Of a stretch of 64,000 bases of DNA, positions 54,022 through 61,876 are shown piece after piece. The translations under genes were made by a program, and so were the position numbers. The stretch covers positions 104,743 to 168,742 of the forward strand of contig CAKSFM010000003.1 in assembly GCA_934454525.1 (NCBI GenBank), read 5' to 3'. The DNA comes from an uncultured Clostridia bacterium (GTDB taxonomy: Bacteria; Bacillota; Clostridia; UMGS1883). The notes below the pieces were generated by a model. It was not told the DNA's origin, ran no database searches, and was given only the letters and a program-made list of their open reading frames with translations. How positions within the stretch are numbered: the first letter of the stretch is position 1; every line of letters starts with the position of its first letter.

Positions 54022-54798
54022 TCATTTACCGCGGTATTTTTCGATAATTCCCGGCAATTCCTCTATTACCTTTGCCACAGCATTATGTTCGCCCGGCACA
54101 GTTATGTAATCGGCCTTTTGCTTCAACAGCGGCACAGCGTTTTCAACCGCAACCGAAATATCGGCGGCATCGAACATCTCTGAATCGTTTTCGTAATCTC
54201 CCATTGCAACCGCAATTTCAGAGCCGGTTAACTTTTTGATTTTTCCGAGACAAACTCCCTTCCCGGCGTCGCGCTCAATAATTTCAATTCCTGTGTTCCA
54301 GCTCCGCATAATAACATATCTGCTGCCGAATTTCCGGGTCAGAAAACGCTGCAGATCAAGAGCTTGCTTTTCGCTGTCCGCAACGATAAGAAGCTTAAAG
54401 TATTCCTCGCCGTCATCCCCCTCAAACTGTCGGGTGCATAATTCGGTTTCGTTTAATTTATAAACAAGAAGCCTTTCTATACCCTCACAGTATTCGTAAG
54501 CTGTGCGTATCACCTGCGAAAATCCCTTGCAAAGCGGCTTTTTCCATATAATCATGCCCGAATCAATCGTTTGCAAAACCGTTCCGTTAATAGTTGCCAT
54601 CGGAGCATTTACGTAAAGACCCGGAGTGTAATATTCACGGATATAGGCGCCCGACCGCCCTGTTGCAACTGTGAATTTCCCTCCGTTTTCAACAAAAAAA
54701 CGCACTGCGTTTATATTTTCTTCCGATATTTTGCCCGACCATGCAAGCGTTCCGTCAATATCCGAAAGCAGTATAACGCCGCTGAAATCAAAGTTCAT
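54022..54798 (-). CDS. HAD-superfamily hydrolase, Cof/SPP type
   Basis: The 258-residue product starts at the ATG at 54798 (GGGGTG 7 nt upstream; a longer frame begins at 54816). Motif I LLSDIDGTLAWSG (nucleophile and acid Asp), motif II TVATGRSG, motif III GKGVCLGKIKKL (Lys), and motif IV AVAMGDYENDSEMFDAADI are all intact. The C2-type cap lies between motifs II and III. Members dephosphorylate sugar phosphates and other small phosphates. It stands alone, and the substrate is unknown. Confidence 0.88.
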   Translation of the reverse strand: MNFDFSGVILLSDIDGTLAWSGKISEENINAVRFFVENGGKFTVATGRSGAYIREYYTPGLYVNAPMATINGTVLQTIDSGMIIWKKPLCKGFSQVIRTAYEYCEGIERLLVYKLNETELCTRQFEGDDGEEYFKLLIVADSEKQALDLQRFLTRKFGSRYVIMRSWNTGIEIIERDAGKGVCLGKIKKLTGSEIAVAMGDYENDSEMFDAADISVAVENAVPLLKQKADYITVPGEHNAVAKVIEELPGIIEKYRGK

Positions 54799-54969
54799 AC
54801 AAACACCCCGAATCAAAAATTCTTCTGTAATATATCACATAAAGAATGCATTGTCAAACGCTCATCCTCGAAAAACGAATTTGCATATCGAGAAAACCGA
54901 AGTATTCAAGAGAAAACAGGAGTATTTGCGAGCATTGGTTTTCTAAATTGATTTTTTTATTAAAAAGTG

Positions 54970-54998
54970 TTGACAAATCACTTTCTTTGTATTAAAAT
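54970..54998 (+). promoter_or_regulatory. Promoter of rplM-rpsI
   Basis: TTGACA (54970-54975), 17 nt, TAAAAT (54993-54998). Only 45 nt separate the -10 box from the rplM ATG; no structured ribosomal-protein leader is seen there. Confidence 0.8.
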
Positions 54999-55043
54999 AT
55001 CCACTGTTGAAATCAAAAAAGAACAAATGGAGGTAAATTCCGA

Positions 55044-55481
55044 ATGAAGACCTATATGGAAAAAGCCGGTCAGGTTCAGAGAAAATGGTACATCATTGAC
55101 GCTTCCGGAAAGAGCGTGGGCCGCGTTGCCGCAGCTGCTGCAAGCATCCTTCGCGGTAAAACGAAGCCGTCATTCACTCCTCACGTTGACTGCGGAGATC
55201 ATGTTATTATTCTCAACTGCGATCAGGCAGTATTTACGGGAAACAAGCTTAATCAGAAGAATTACTATCGTCATACAGGCTGGATCGGCGGTCTTAAGAC
55301 TGTCAGCGCCAAGGACATGATGGAAAAGCGTTCTGACAGAGCAATGTATCTTGCAGTTAAGGGTATGCTTCCCGACACAACAATCGGCAGAAGCGCACTG
55401 ACACGTCTCAGAGTATACAAAGGCGCAGAGCACACACATCAGGCTCAGCAGCCCGAAGTATGGTCGCAGGATATTAAATAA
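55044..55481 (+). CDS. rplM: 50S ribosomal protein L13
   Basis: The 145 residues have the L13 core: WYIIDASGKSVGRVAAAAAS, ILRGKTKPSFTPHVDCGDHV, KNYYRHTGWIGGLKTVSA and GMLPDTTIGRSALTRLRVYK, ending at HTHQAQQPE. It is part of the large ribosomal subunit and assembles early. GGAGG lies 10 nt before the ATG. rpsI follows 15 nt later, the usual L13-S9 operon. Confidence 0.98.
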   Translation: MKTYMEKAGQVQRKWYIIDASGKSVGRVAAAAASILRGKTKPSFTPHVDCGDHVIILNCDQAVFTGNKLNQKNYYRHTGWIGGLKTVSAKDMMEKRSDRAMYLAVKGMLPDTTIGRSALTRLRVYKGAEHTHQAQQPEVWSQDIK

Positions 55482-55496
55482 GGGAGGGTGAATTAA

Positions 55497-55892
55497 ATGG
55501 CTACAACTCAGTTTTTCGGTACAGGCAGAAGAAAACAGTCTGTTGCTCGCGTTCGCCTCGTTCCCGGTAACGGCGAAATCACGATCAACAAAAGAAATAT
55601 TGATGATTATTTCGGACTTGAAACATTGAAGGTTATCCTTCGTCAGCCTCTTGTTGCAACAAAGACAGAGGGCAAGTTCGATGTTCTGGTAAATGTTAAG
55701 GGCGGCGGCTTCACAGGTCAGGCAGGCGCAATCCGTCACGGTATTGCAAGAGCGCTTCTTCAGGTTGATGAAGAAACCTATCGTCCCATCCTTAAGCAGG
55801 CAGGCTATCTGACACGTGATCCTCGTATGAAGGAAAGAAAGAAATACGGTCTCAAAGCAGCTCGCCGTGCACCCCAGTTCTCAAAGAGATAG
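55497..55892 (+). CDS. rpsI: 30S ribosomal protein S9
   Basis: This is a 131-residue S9: FFGTGRRKQSVARVRLVPGN, VLVNVKGGGFTGQAGAIRHG, GYLTRDPRMKERKKYGLKAA and the terminal RRAPQFSKR whose last Arg reaches the P-site tRNA. The 3' end of this gene is intact. The mobile-element boundary lies about 630 bp downstream in the dpaB fragment, not in rpsI. Confidence 0.98.
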   Translation: MATTQFFGTGRRKQSVARVRLVPGNGEITINKRNIDDYFGLETLKVILRQPLVATKTEGKFDVLVNVKGGGFTGQAGAIRHGIARALLQVDEETYRPILKQAGYLTRDPRMKERKKYGLKAARRAPQFSKR

Positions 55893-55909
55893 TTTTTATC
55901 AGAGAAAAT

Positions 55910-55950
55910 GGCTTGTTTACAAGGCTCTCGTCCTGTGGCAAGCCTTTTTT
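55910..55950 (+). terminator. Terminator of rplM-rpsI
   Basis: GGCTTG (55910-55915) pairs with CAAGCC (55939-55944) around an inner ACA(A)GG/CCTGT stem, followed by TTTTTT. It starts 17 nt after the rpsI stop. Confidence 0.8.
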
Positions 55951-55969
55951 GATGTCCATTTGATGTCCA
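55948..55969. repeat. Two adjacent 11-bp direct repeats after rpsI
   Basis: TTTGATGTCCA occurs at 55948-55958 and again at 55959-55969 with no spacer, just behind the rpsI terminator. Such short tandem repeats resemble recombinase arm sites, and several integrative elements in other Firmicutes use the rpsI 3' region, so this may be a scar of an older insertion. It could also be chance. Confidence 0.4.
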
Positions 55970-56058
55970 AACGCTTAAAAAATTAGTTTCTGTCTTTTTT
56001 TATAGTGGGTTAGGATTTTAATTCAATAAGAAAAGCGGTAGGCTTTACGTCTGCCGCC

Positions 56059-56204
56059 CAGACTGTCGAAATTTCGCGGGGTTTTAGAAGTCATCCAATC
56101 AAATGTCCGGTTTTGTTTTAGCGTTTGTTTAAATAACTCTTTAATTTAATTATTGTAATAAAAATATAGTTTGCTTGTGGTTGACCGACTTTTTCGACAG
56201 TCTG
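56059..56204. repeat. Segment bounded by 13-bp perfect inverted repeats
   Basis: CAGACTGTCGAAA (56059-56071) and its exact complement TTTCGACAGTCTG (56192-56204) bound a 146-bp A/T-rich segment without coding capacity, in the rpsI-dpaB gap. It could be a small non-autonomous repeat element or a dispersed repeat pair. The rest of 55970-56330 shows no gene. Confidence 0.45.
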
Positions 56205-56241
56205 AAAGGACTGAAAACCTCAATTTGGTTTTCAGTCCTTT
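56205..56241. terminator. Terminator hairpin downstream of the dpaB fragment
   Basis: A perfect 15-bp stem, 56205-56219 with 56227-56241, loop of 7 nt, A/T-rich on both sides. It lies about 90 nt past the dpaB stop codon and directly abuts one of the 13-bp inverted repeats, so it may serve the original dpaB transcript. Confidence 0.75.
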
Positions 56242-56330
56242 TAAATATAAAATTTTTCCGCTGAAGCGGGGATTGCTCAATAATATAGTTCTTCGGTTAT
56301 ATGGCATACTACCCGTTCAACTGCCTGCGT

Positions 56331-56519
56331 TTATTGCAGTACCGGCTGAAGCTGCCTGCCTTTCAGCGCCTCATCAACCGTTTCCGGAATCAAATCCCAT
56401 TTTGCTACAAGAGAATTATTTTTGTTAAACGGATCATCCTGACCGAACGGTACAAAATAAATGTTCTTCGTGTTGAGAAGCATTCCGATATTTTTTGCAC
56501 TTGCTCCAAGACCATCGTT
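56331..56519 (-). pseudogene. dpaB: dpaB/spoVFB 3' fragment (dipicolinate synthase subunit B), interrupted at 56519
   Basis: The minus-strand frame encodes 62 residues plus stop that match the C-terminus of DpaB/SpoVFB. The match starts NDGLGASAKNIGMLLNTKN, continues IYFVPFGQDDPF, and ends SLVAKWDLIPETVDEAL then KGRQLQPVL. The corresponding Bacillus segment begins NDALGLNGTN and ends in QLQPIL. Intact DpaB is about 200 residues, so some 135 N-terminal residues (the flavoprotein fold) are missing. Directly before the NDGLG codons comes an in-frame TAG, and nothing further upstream is DpaB-like. The fragment itself has no stop or frameshift, which suggests a recent or still functional split. 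DpaB with DpaA makes dipicolinic acid in the mother cell. Confidence 0.85.
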
Positions 56520-56538
56520 CTATTTTGTCAAGCAAGTG
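56498..56538. other. Candidate attachment site (attL) of the serine-recombinase element
   Basis: CACTTGCT (56498-56505) and its exact complement AGCAAGTG (56531-56538) are symmetric about 56518, while the dpaB coding match ends at 56519. The symmetry continues outward through A/T runs (most of 56491-56497 against 56539-56545). A short crossover core flanked by imperfect inverted arms 12-20 bp away is the usual form of a large-serine-recombinase site. The arms and breakpoint are seen directly; use as a recombination site is inferred. Confidence 0.5.
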
Positions 56539-56577
56539 AACAAAAAAATTTGCTGTTTTTTTATTCTTTTTTTCGGT

Positions 56578-58116
56578 TCAACACACCTTTTCTCTAAAAT
56601 TCCAAACCGCTTCAATTCTCTTGTCGCCATAAATATAAACAGTTTTTATAAGTTCTTCTACAGCCGCACTTTCTAATTTTTCCGTACCGACATACTTTCC
56701 AAACAATTCCGCAGCGGACATATCTCCCCTTAAAGCCATTTCACCCTTCAAAATATTTTCCTGTTCGGTATATTCAAGTATTTTGTTATCAATGGCATCA
56801 CGTATATTTTCAAAAGTCGTTTCAGATAATTCTCCCTTTGCAAGACCTGAATAGCAAGCAAGCCTCTTCCTTTTTTCCGCACTAATCTTGTTTGCCAGCA
56901 TTTTTAAAGCTTGCTCGTTTTTCTTGCGGTTCAGCACAATTTTTTCATTTGTTTTTTGAATATCGGCAACTTTTTGCAGCTCTTTTTTTATAAGTTTGTA
57001 AACCAAATCGTTCAAATCTTTTTCACATAATCTTTCATGAACACAATTTTGCTTGCTGTTAAACCGTTCATATCTGCAATAGTATTTAAAGCCTTTTCCG
57101 CACGTTTTGTAGGATGCCATCACATGACCGCATCCGCCGCAGCGTAATTTACCTCCAAACAATGCTGCTGACTTCACTGTCTTTTTCTTCTGTTTTATTT
57201 CGGGCTGAACAGAATCAAACAGCTCCTGACTGATTATAGCCTTAAAAGCATTGTCCGCAACAATATGTTTTTCCTTGGGCGTTACGCGCTTTTTTTGACT
57301 GCCCATTACAACACATTCGGATTTTCCGCTGATCAGCTTCCCAGTATATTGTTCGTTGCGCAGTATCTTACTTACCATGCTTGAAGTCCATTGACTGTAG
57401 TTTTTGCTGTTTGTCCATTTTCTGCTGTTCGGAACAGTGACTTCTTTATATTTTCCCGGGGTCATAACTTTTTCGCGGTTGAGTATATGCGCAACCTCTG
57501 CAGCGGTTATTCCGTCTGCTTTCATGGTAAAAATCCGTTTCACAATTTCGGACGCAACGGGGTCAATAACAAGCTTCCTTTTATCATCGGGAGATTTCAT
57601 ATATCCGTACATGCAATAGGTTCCTACAAACTTTCCGTTTTTATTTAAAATTTTCACGGCACTTTTGTTTTTTTCGGAAAGATCATGGCTGTACATAGCA
57701 TATAAAATGCTTTTAAAAGCTACGTCAACCCCTCCTGTAACACCTATGAAATTAATACTGTCGTATCCATCATTTACAGATATAAAGCGTATGTTCCATG
57801 ACGGAAACTTCTTTTCAACATATGTTCCGAAATCCACATAGTCCCTTGCAAAACGAGAAAAATCCTTAACTATAATGCAGTTAACAATTCCTGCTTCGGC
57901 TAAAATCAGCAGCTTTTGCATACCCGGACGGTTCATGTTCGTTCCGGTATATCCGTCATCAATAAATTCCATTAATTCTATATTTCTTCCGGAAAAATAT
58001 TTCGGGATATTGTATTCAATTAAATTTCTCTGATTCTCAATGCTGTCGCTTTCTGCTTTGTCGCCATCTTCAGAGGATAACCGCAAATATTTTGCCACAA
58101 CATATTTTTCAGACAA
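56578..58116 (-). CDS. Large serine recombinase 1 (nearest the dpaB break)
   Basis: The product has about 512 residues. The resolvase catalytic domain holds the nucleophile Ser in AKYLRLSSEDGDKAES, with FIDDGYTGTNMNRPGM and IVKDFSRFARDYVDFGTYVE. The recombinase domain (about 165-270) is followed by the zinc ribbon KLRCGGCGHVMASY then YYCRYERFNSKQNCVH (two Cys pairs) and a coiled-coil segment (about 385-460). All parts needed for integration/excision are intact. I prefer the TTG at 58116, since GAGGGG is well spaced there and touches the alternative GTG at 58125. The stop lies 58 bp from the dpaB break, the typical place of the integrase that made the junction. Confidence 0.9.
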   Translation of the reverse strand: MSEKYVVAKYLRLSSEDGDKAESDSIENQRNLIEYNIPKYFSGRNIELMEFIDDGYTGTNMNRPGMQKLLILAEAGIVNCIIVKDFSRFARDYVDFGTYVEKKFPSWNIRFISVNDGYDSINFIGVTGGVDVAFKSILYAMYSHDLSEKNKSAVKILNKNGKFVGTYCMYGYMKSPDDKRKLVIDPVASEIVKRIFTMKADGITAAEVAHILNREKVMTPGKYKEVTVPNSRKWTNSKNYSQWTSSMVSKILRNEQYTGKLISGKSECVVMGSQKKRVTPKEKHIVADNAFKAIISQELFDSVQPEIKQKKKTVKSAALFGGKLRCGGCGHVMASYKTCGKGFKYYCRYERFNSKQNCVHERLCEKDLNDLVYKLIKKELQKVADIQKTNEKIVLNRKKNEQALKMLANKISAEKRKRLACYSGLAKGELSETTFENIRDAIDNKILEYTEQENILKGEMALRGDMSAAELFGKYVGTEKLESAAVEELIKTVYIYGDKRIEAVWNFREKVC

Positions 58117-58118
58117 CT

Positions 58119-59795
58119 TTAACACCCCTCTTTAATTTGCGATAGGATTTCGTTCCGGCGGTCTTGATATGTCCATTCTATTTCTATGCGCTTATCTTTA
58201 TATAACGTAATCTGTTTTATGAAAGCTTCGGCAATTCCACAGGTCAAATATTTTTCTTTTTTATGTTTTTTCAGTTCGTCAATCCACTTTTCGGCAGACA
58301 GAATTTTGTCACTGCTTTCTCTTGATTTTTCCGCGCTTTCAAGACTGTTTTTTGCAACAGCAAGCCGATTGTCAATATCAGATTTTTCTTTTTCGTATTT
58401 TTCTGCGTTCAATTCTCCGCCTGCAAATTTCTTTGTCAATGATAGCCTGTCGCTTTTTAAAAATGCGATTTCCGATATAATATCATTCGTTTTTTTTGAG
58501 AACTCCATGTATTTTGCACGAACATTATCTTTTTTGAGAGCCTTTTCCAAAGCTTTTTTCAAGTCACACAGCTGTATTATCTGAGCTCGGACGGCAGCAA
58601 TAACAATATTATTCAATGCCTGTTCCGATATGGGTGTCAGATCACAAAGGTCGGGGAATTCTATTCTTTTACGGCAGTTATAAGTATAGAACGTTTTTTT
58701 CAGCCTTGCATCAAAAGTTGCAGTTCTCTTTATTTTAGAGCCGCATTCTCCGCATACAAGCTTTCCTTTAAAGAAATAATTGCTGTTTTTGAATTGCTTA
58801 TGTTTCCCGGCATTTTCATAGTAGCATTCACGAATCTTATCAATCTTCTCCCGAACTTTATAAAATAATTCCTCGGACACGATAGGTTCGTGTGTTCCTT
58901 TAACAATAATCCAATCGGATTCAGCCGTTTTTTTCCGCGCTGCACCGTCAAGGAAATATGACTTGGTTTTTCCCTGCGTCATGTTACCGATGTATGTTTC
59001 ACTTGTAAGAATAGATTTTATCGTCGCAGTATTCCATAGCATTAAATCCGCAAACCGTTTATCCTTAATAATACCGCGGTCATATTTGTACCTTGCAGGC
59101 GGCATGATATTCAGTACATACAGTTCACGGCTTATAGCCTGATAGCTTCTGCCCTCCGCTTTCCATTCAAATATTTGTTTTACTGTCGGAGCTGTTTCGG
59201 GATTGACAATGAGCTTATGATTATCTTCAGGATTTATCAGATAGCCGTACGGCGCTTGCCCCCCGATAAAATCTCCGTTAATTTGCTTTATTTTTAATGC
59301 CGCAGAGCTTTTTTTCGAAATATCCCTTGCATACATTGAATTTACAATGTTTTTTATCGGCACTGAAACATCAAAAGGCGTAATATGATTGTCAACGTTA
59401 TCATTTACTGCAATAAATCTGACCCCAAGCAACGGAAATATTTTATCAAGATAGTCTCCCGCCTCAATATATTCTCTTCCGAACCGCGATAAATCTTTAA
59501 CGATGATGCAATTAACTCTATTGCTGTAAATGTCATACATCATGCGCTTAAATTCATCACGCATAAAATTTGTGCCCGATTCGCCGTCATCAACGTATAC
59601 ATCGTAAATTTTCATATCAGGCTTGTCTTTTATGAAGTCAAGAATAATATCCTTTTGGTTAGTTAATGATTCGTTATCCTCTTTGTCTCTCTTCTCCGCA
59701 ACAGATAATCTCAGATATACTGCAACGCTGTATTTTTCTTTTATTTCTGACGGTTTAATCTCTTGCGCTGCAAGGCGCTTACTTTTCCTGGCCAT
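58119..59795 (-). CDS. Large serine recombinase 2
   Basis: The 558 residues hold a catalytic domain with AVYLRLSVAEKRDKEDNESL (Ser nucleophile in RLS), VDDGESGTNFMRDEFKRMMY and IVKDLSRFGREYIEAGDYLD. A recombinase domain with NIVNSMYARDISKKSSAALK follows, then the zinc ribbon KLVCGECGSKIKRTATF with YNCRKRIEFPDLC. A long coiled-coil covers about residues 415-500 (KTNDIISEIAFLKSDRLSL). GGAGGTGG lies 7 nt before the ATG and there is no gap to the gene upstream. It is clearly diverged from recombinases 1 and 3, so this is not a recent duplication. Whether it acts with them or at another site is unknown. Confidence 0.9.
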   Translation of the reverse strand: MARKSKRLAAQEIKPSEIKEKYSVAVYLRLSVAEKRDKEDNESLTNQKDIILDFIKDKPDMKIYDVYVDDGESGTNFMRDEFKRMMYDIYSNRVNCIIVKDLSRFGREYIEAGDYLDKIFPLLGVRFIAVNDNVDNHITPFDVSVPIKNIVNSMYARDISKKSSAALKIKQINGDFIGGQAPYGYLINPEDNHKLIVNPETAPTVKQIFEWKAEGRSYQAISRELYVLNIMPPARYKYDRGIIKDKRFADLMLWNTATIKSILTSETYIGNMTQGKTKSYFLDGAARKKTAESDWIIVKGTHEPIVSEELFYKVREKIDKIRECYYENAGKHKQFKNSNYFFKGKLVCGECGSKIKRTATFDARLKKTFYTYNCRKRIEFPDLCDLTPISEQALNNIVIAAVRAQIIQLCDLKKALEKALKKDNVRAKYMEFSKKTNDIISEIAFLKSDRLSLTKKFAGGELNAEKYEKEKSDIDNRLAVAKNSLESAEKSRESSDKILSAEKWIDELKKHKKEKYLTCGIAEAFIKQITLYKDKRIEIEWTYQDRRNEILSQIKEGC

Positions 59796-61424
59796 TTAAA
59801 CCACCTCCGCAGCATTTGCCTTGCACAGATTAATCAGTTCTCTAAGCTGATCTCCGAAGTTGAACCGAATTTCTATTCTTTTATCCTCATACACATAAAT
59901 CTTATCCACTAAATTGGTGATTGTTCTTCTGTTAAGGTCAGAAATTTTTCCGCTTTGCGACAGTTTTTTCACCCATAACAGACCGTCTCTTATCTCCTTC
60001 TCAAGCTCCGTCTTATCAGATATAAGTTCGGAAATTTCATCTTGAAGCCTCTTTATCTCCGCTTTAATATCACTGCATATCTCATCAAATGAATCGCTTG
60101 CTTCAAGCTTGGTCCTGCAGCGATTTTCCACAACACCTAATGTTCGTTCCAGATCGGATATTTCTTCTGTTTTTTCTTTAACCGCATTATCAATCTTTAA
60201 AACTCTGGCAGCTTTAATTTCATCAATAGATATGTCGTCTACTCTTTCTGATATGTTGGACACCGTTTCACAATATACATTTATTGCTGATAAAACAGCT
60301 GAATATACAGCATTTTCTTTAATTCTGTGAGAGGTGCAGCCATAGCCGATTTTATTGGTTGAACACATATAATATATATATTTTTTTCCGTTATATTTTG
60401 CTGTTCTTCTTATTAAGGAACAATGACAATCCGCGCACTCAACAAAGCCCGAGAAAAGATAAGGCTCACTGTTTCCGGGAGCTGTCCTTGTGTCGCGGGC
60501 GATAAGCTTTTGTACTGTATCGAACTGAAGCTGTGATATAATCGCCTCATGGTTATTCGGAATAACTGACCATTCACTTCTGTCACGCTCAATTATCTTT
60601 TTAACCTTATAATTGGCAGTTGTATGAGTTCCCTGAATCAGAGTGCCGGTATAAATTTCATTCTTTAAAATGCGCAGGACTGTCTTTGCCGACCACTCTG
60701 CCTTATATTTCTTTTGCAAATTTGCATTGAAATTACTGCCGTTCAGTTTCTTATGCTCTGCCGGAGAGGGTACACATAATAAGTTCAGCTTGTCTGCAAT
60801 ACCCACTGCGCTGATGCCCTGAAGCCTCATATCAAAAATTTTCTTTACAATTTCAGCTGCTTTTTCATCCACTACAAGCTTGTGCTTATCTTCTTTTGAT
60901 TTTTCATATCCGTAGACTGTAAATGCGCCTATGTATTCCCCTTTTTTTCTTTTGATTTCAAACTGACTTCTTATTTTTACCGAAATGTCACGAACATACG
61001 AATCGTTCATAACATTTTTAATTTCCATTATAAGCCTTGTATTTGAGCTGTCGTCAATTTTGTAATCGATTTTATCATTTATCGATATAAAACGAACACT
61101 GTGCAACGGAAACAGCTTTTCAAGATAATATCCGGATCCGATATAATCTCTTGCGAAACGAGACAAGTCCTTTACAATAACGCAGTTTATTTCACCTTTT
61201 GTTATTTTATCTATCATTTTGCGAAAAGCGGGTCTGTTAAAATTTGAGCCTGAATACCCGTCATCAACCATCTCTTCCGCAAGCGTTATATCAGAGTTAT
61301 TTCTTAAAAAATCCATTGCCAGATCTCTTTGATTTGATATGCTGTAGCTTTCCTCTTTATCTCCGTCCTCTTTTGATAACCGCAAATATATCGCCGCTCT
61401 GTATAAAGCAGTATTGTCACACAT
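59796..61424 (-). CDS. Large serine recombinase 3
   Basis: The 542 residues hold a catalytic domain with AIYLRLSKEDGDKEESYSIS (Ser nucleophile in RLS), MVDDGYSGSNFNRPAFRKM and IVKDLSRFARDYIGSGYYLE. A recombinase domain with KNVMNDSYVRDISVKIRSQF follows, then the zinc ribbon FVECADCHCSLIRRTAKY with YYMCSTNKIGYGC and a coiled coil (about 420-490). It is the first gene of the recombinase transcript, with a GGGGG ribosome site and a sigma-A-like promoter upstream. By motif it resembles recombinase 1 more than 2. Confidence 0.9.
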   Translation of the reverse strand: MCDNTALYRAAIYLRLSKEDGDKEESYSISNQRDLAMDFLRNNSDITLAEEMVDDGYSGSNFNRPAFRKMIDKITKGEINCVIVKDLSRFARDYIGSGYYLEKLFPLHSVRFISINDKIDYKIDDSSNTRLIMEIKNVMNDSYVRDISVKIRSQFEIKRKKGEYIGAFTVYGYEKSKEDKHKLVVDEKAAEIVKKIFDMRLQGISAVGIADKLNLLCVPSPAEHKKLNGSNFNANLQKKYKAEWSAKTVLRILKNEIYTGTLIQGTHTTANYKVKKIIERDRSEWSVIPNNHEAIISQLQFDTVQKLIARDTRTAPGNSEPYLFSGFVECADCHCSLIRRTAKYNGKKYIYYMCSTNKIGYGCTSHRIKENAVYSAVLSAINVYCETVSNISERVDDISIDEIKAARVLKIDNAVKEKTEEISDLERTLGVVENRCRTKLEASDSFDEICSDIKAEIKRLQDEISELISDKTELEKEIRDGLLWVKKLSQSGKISDLNRRTITNLVDKIYVYEDKRIEIRFNFGDQLRELINLCKANAAEVV

Positions 61425-61517
61425 AAAAAAACCCCCTGAATATTAGCATATGAGCGGATCAAACCCATCGTTAAAATTCAAGAGCTTCAAAATATTATTC
61501 ATTTAAAAGTCAAAATC

Positions 61518-61546
61518 AGTATAACACAAAAACACTCTTGAGTCCA
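61518..61546 (-). promoter_or_regulatory. Promoter of the three-recombinase operon
   Basis: Read leftward, TGGACT (61546-61541), 17 nt, TATACT (61523-61518), 94 nt before the ATG. It looks like a vegetative promoter; no sigma-E or sigma-K type element was recognised, which bears on whether excision is tied to sporulation. Confidence 0.55.
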
Positions 61547-61595
61547 GATGTTTTTTCGGTTTGTCTAAAATTTTATAAGCTTAAGGCATAACAGA

Positions 61596-61847
61596 TTAAA
61601 TCATCGCTCCGATAGTTTCGGCAAAACAATCCTCAATTGTTCGTCCGGTGTTCGAGAATGAAATCTTAACCGCATATCCGTTGCATAAAAAGCAATAAGG
61701 ATTTTTGACCTGGCGAATATAATCCCTTATCTTTTTCTCTGGCTTATCATTTATATTTATTCTCACTTCATCTATGTTTACAAGCTCAGATTTATCAACG
61801 GTGCGTATATCAACATTTTTCATATCGTCATAATCCCGGCAATCCAT
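61596..61847 (-). CDS. DUF6870-like small mobile-element protein
   Basis: The 83-residue product has the core VDKSELVNIDEVRININDKP then EKKIRDYIRQVKNPYCFLCN and VKISFSNTGRTIEDCF. This matches by memory a small family found next to recombinases and conjugation genes of gut Clostridia, with conserved 'RIxxFIxQIxNPYxxxxGxxxVKxSF'. No fold or activity is known. GGGGG precedes the ATG. Confidence 0.6.
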   Translation of the reverse strand: MDCRDYDDMKNVDIRTVDKSELVNIDEVRININDKPEKKIRDYIRQVKNPYCFLCNGYAVKISFSNTGRTIEDCFAETIGAMI

Positions 61848-61876
61848 TCATATTACCCCCATCATTATAATACATT

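Noticed and set aside
55497..55892. Integration into the 3' end of rpsI
   Set aside because: rpsI and its terminator are intact, and the dpaB fragment lies between rpsI and the recombinases, so the element's junction is in dpaB instead.
56171..56597. Plus-strand frames over the dpaB fragment
   Set aside because: They are antisense to the DpaB-like coding sequence and lack ribosome sites.
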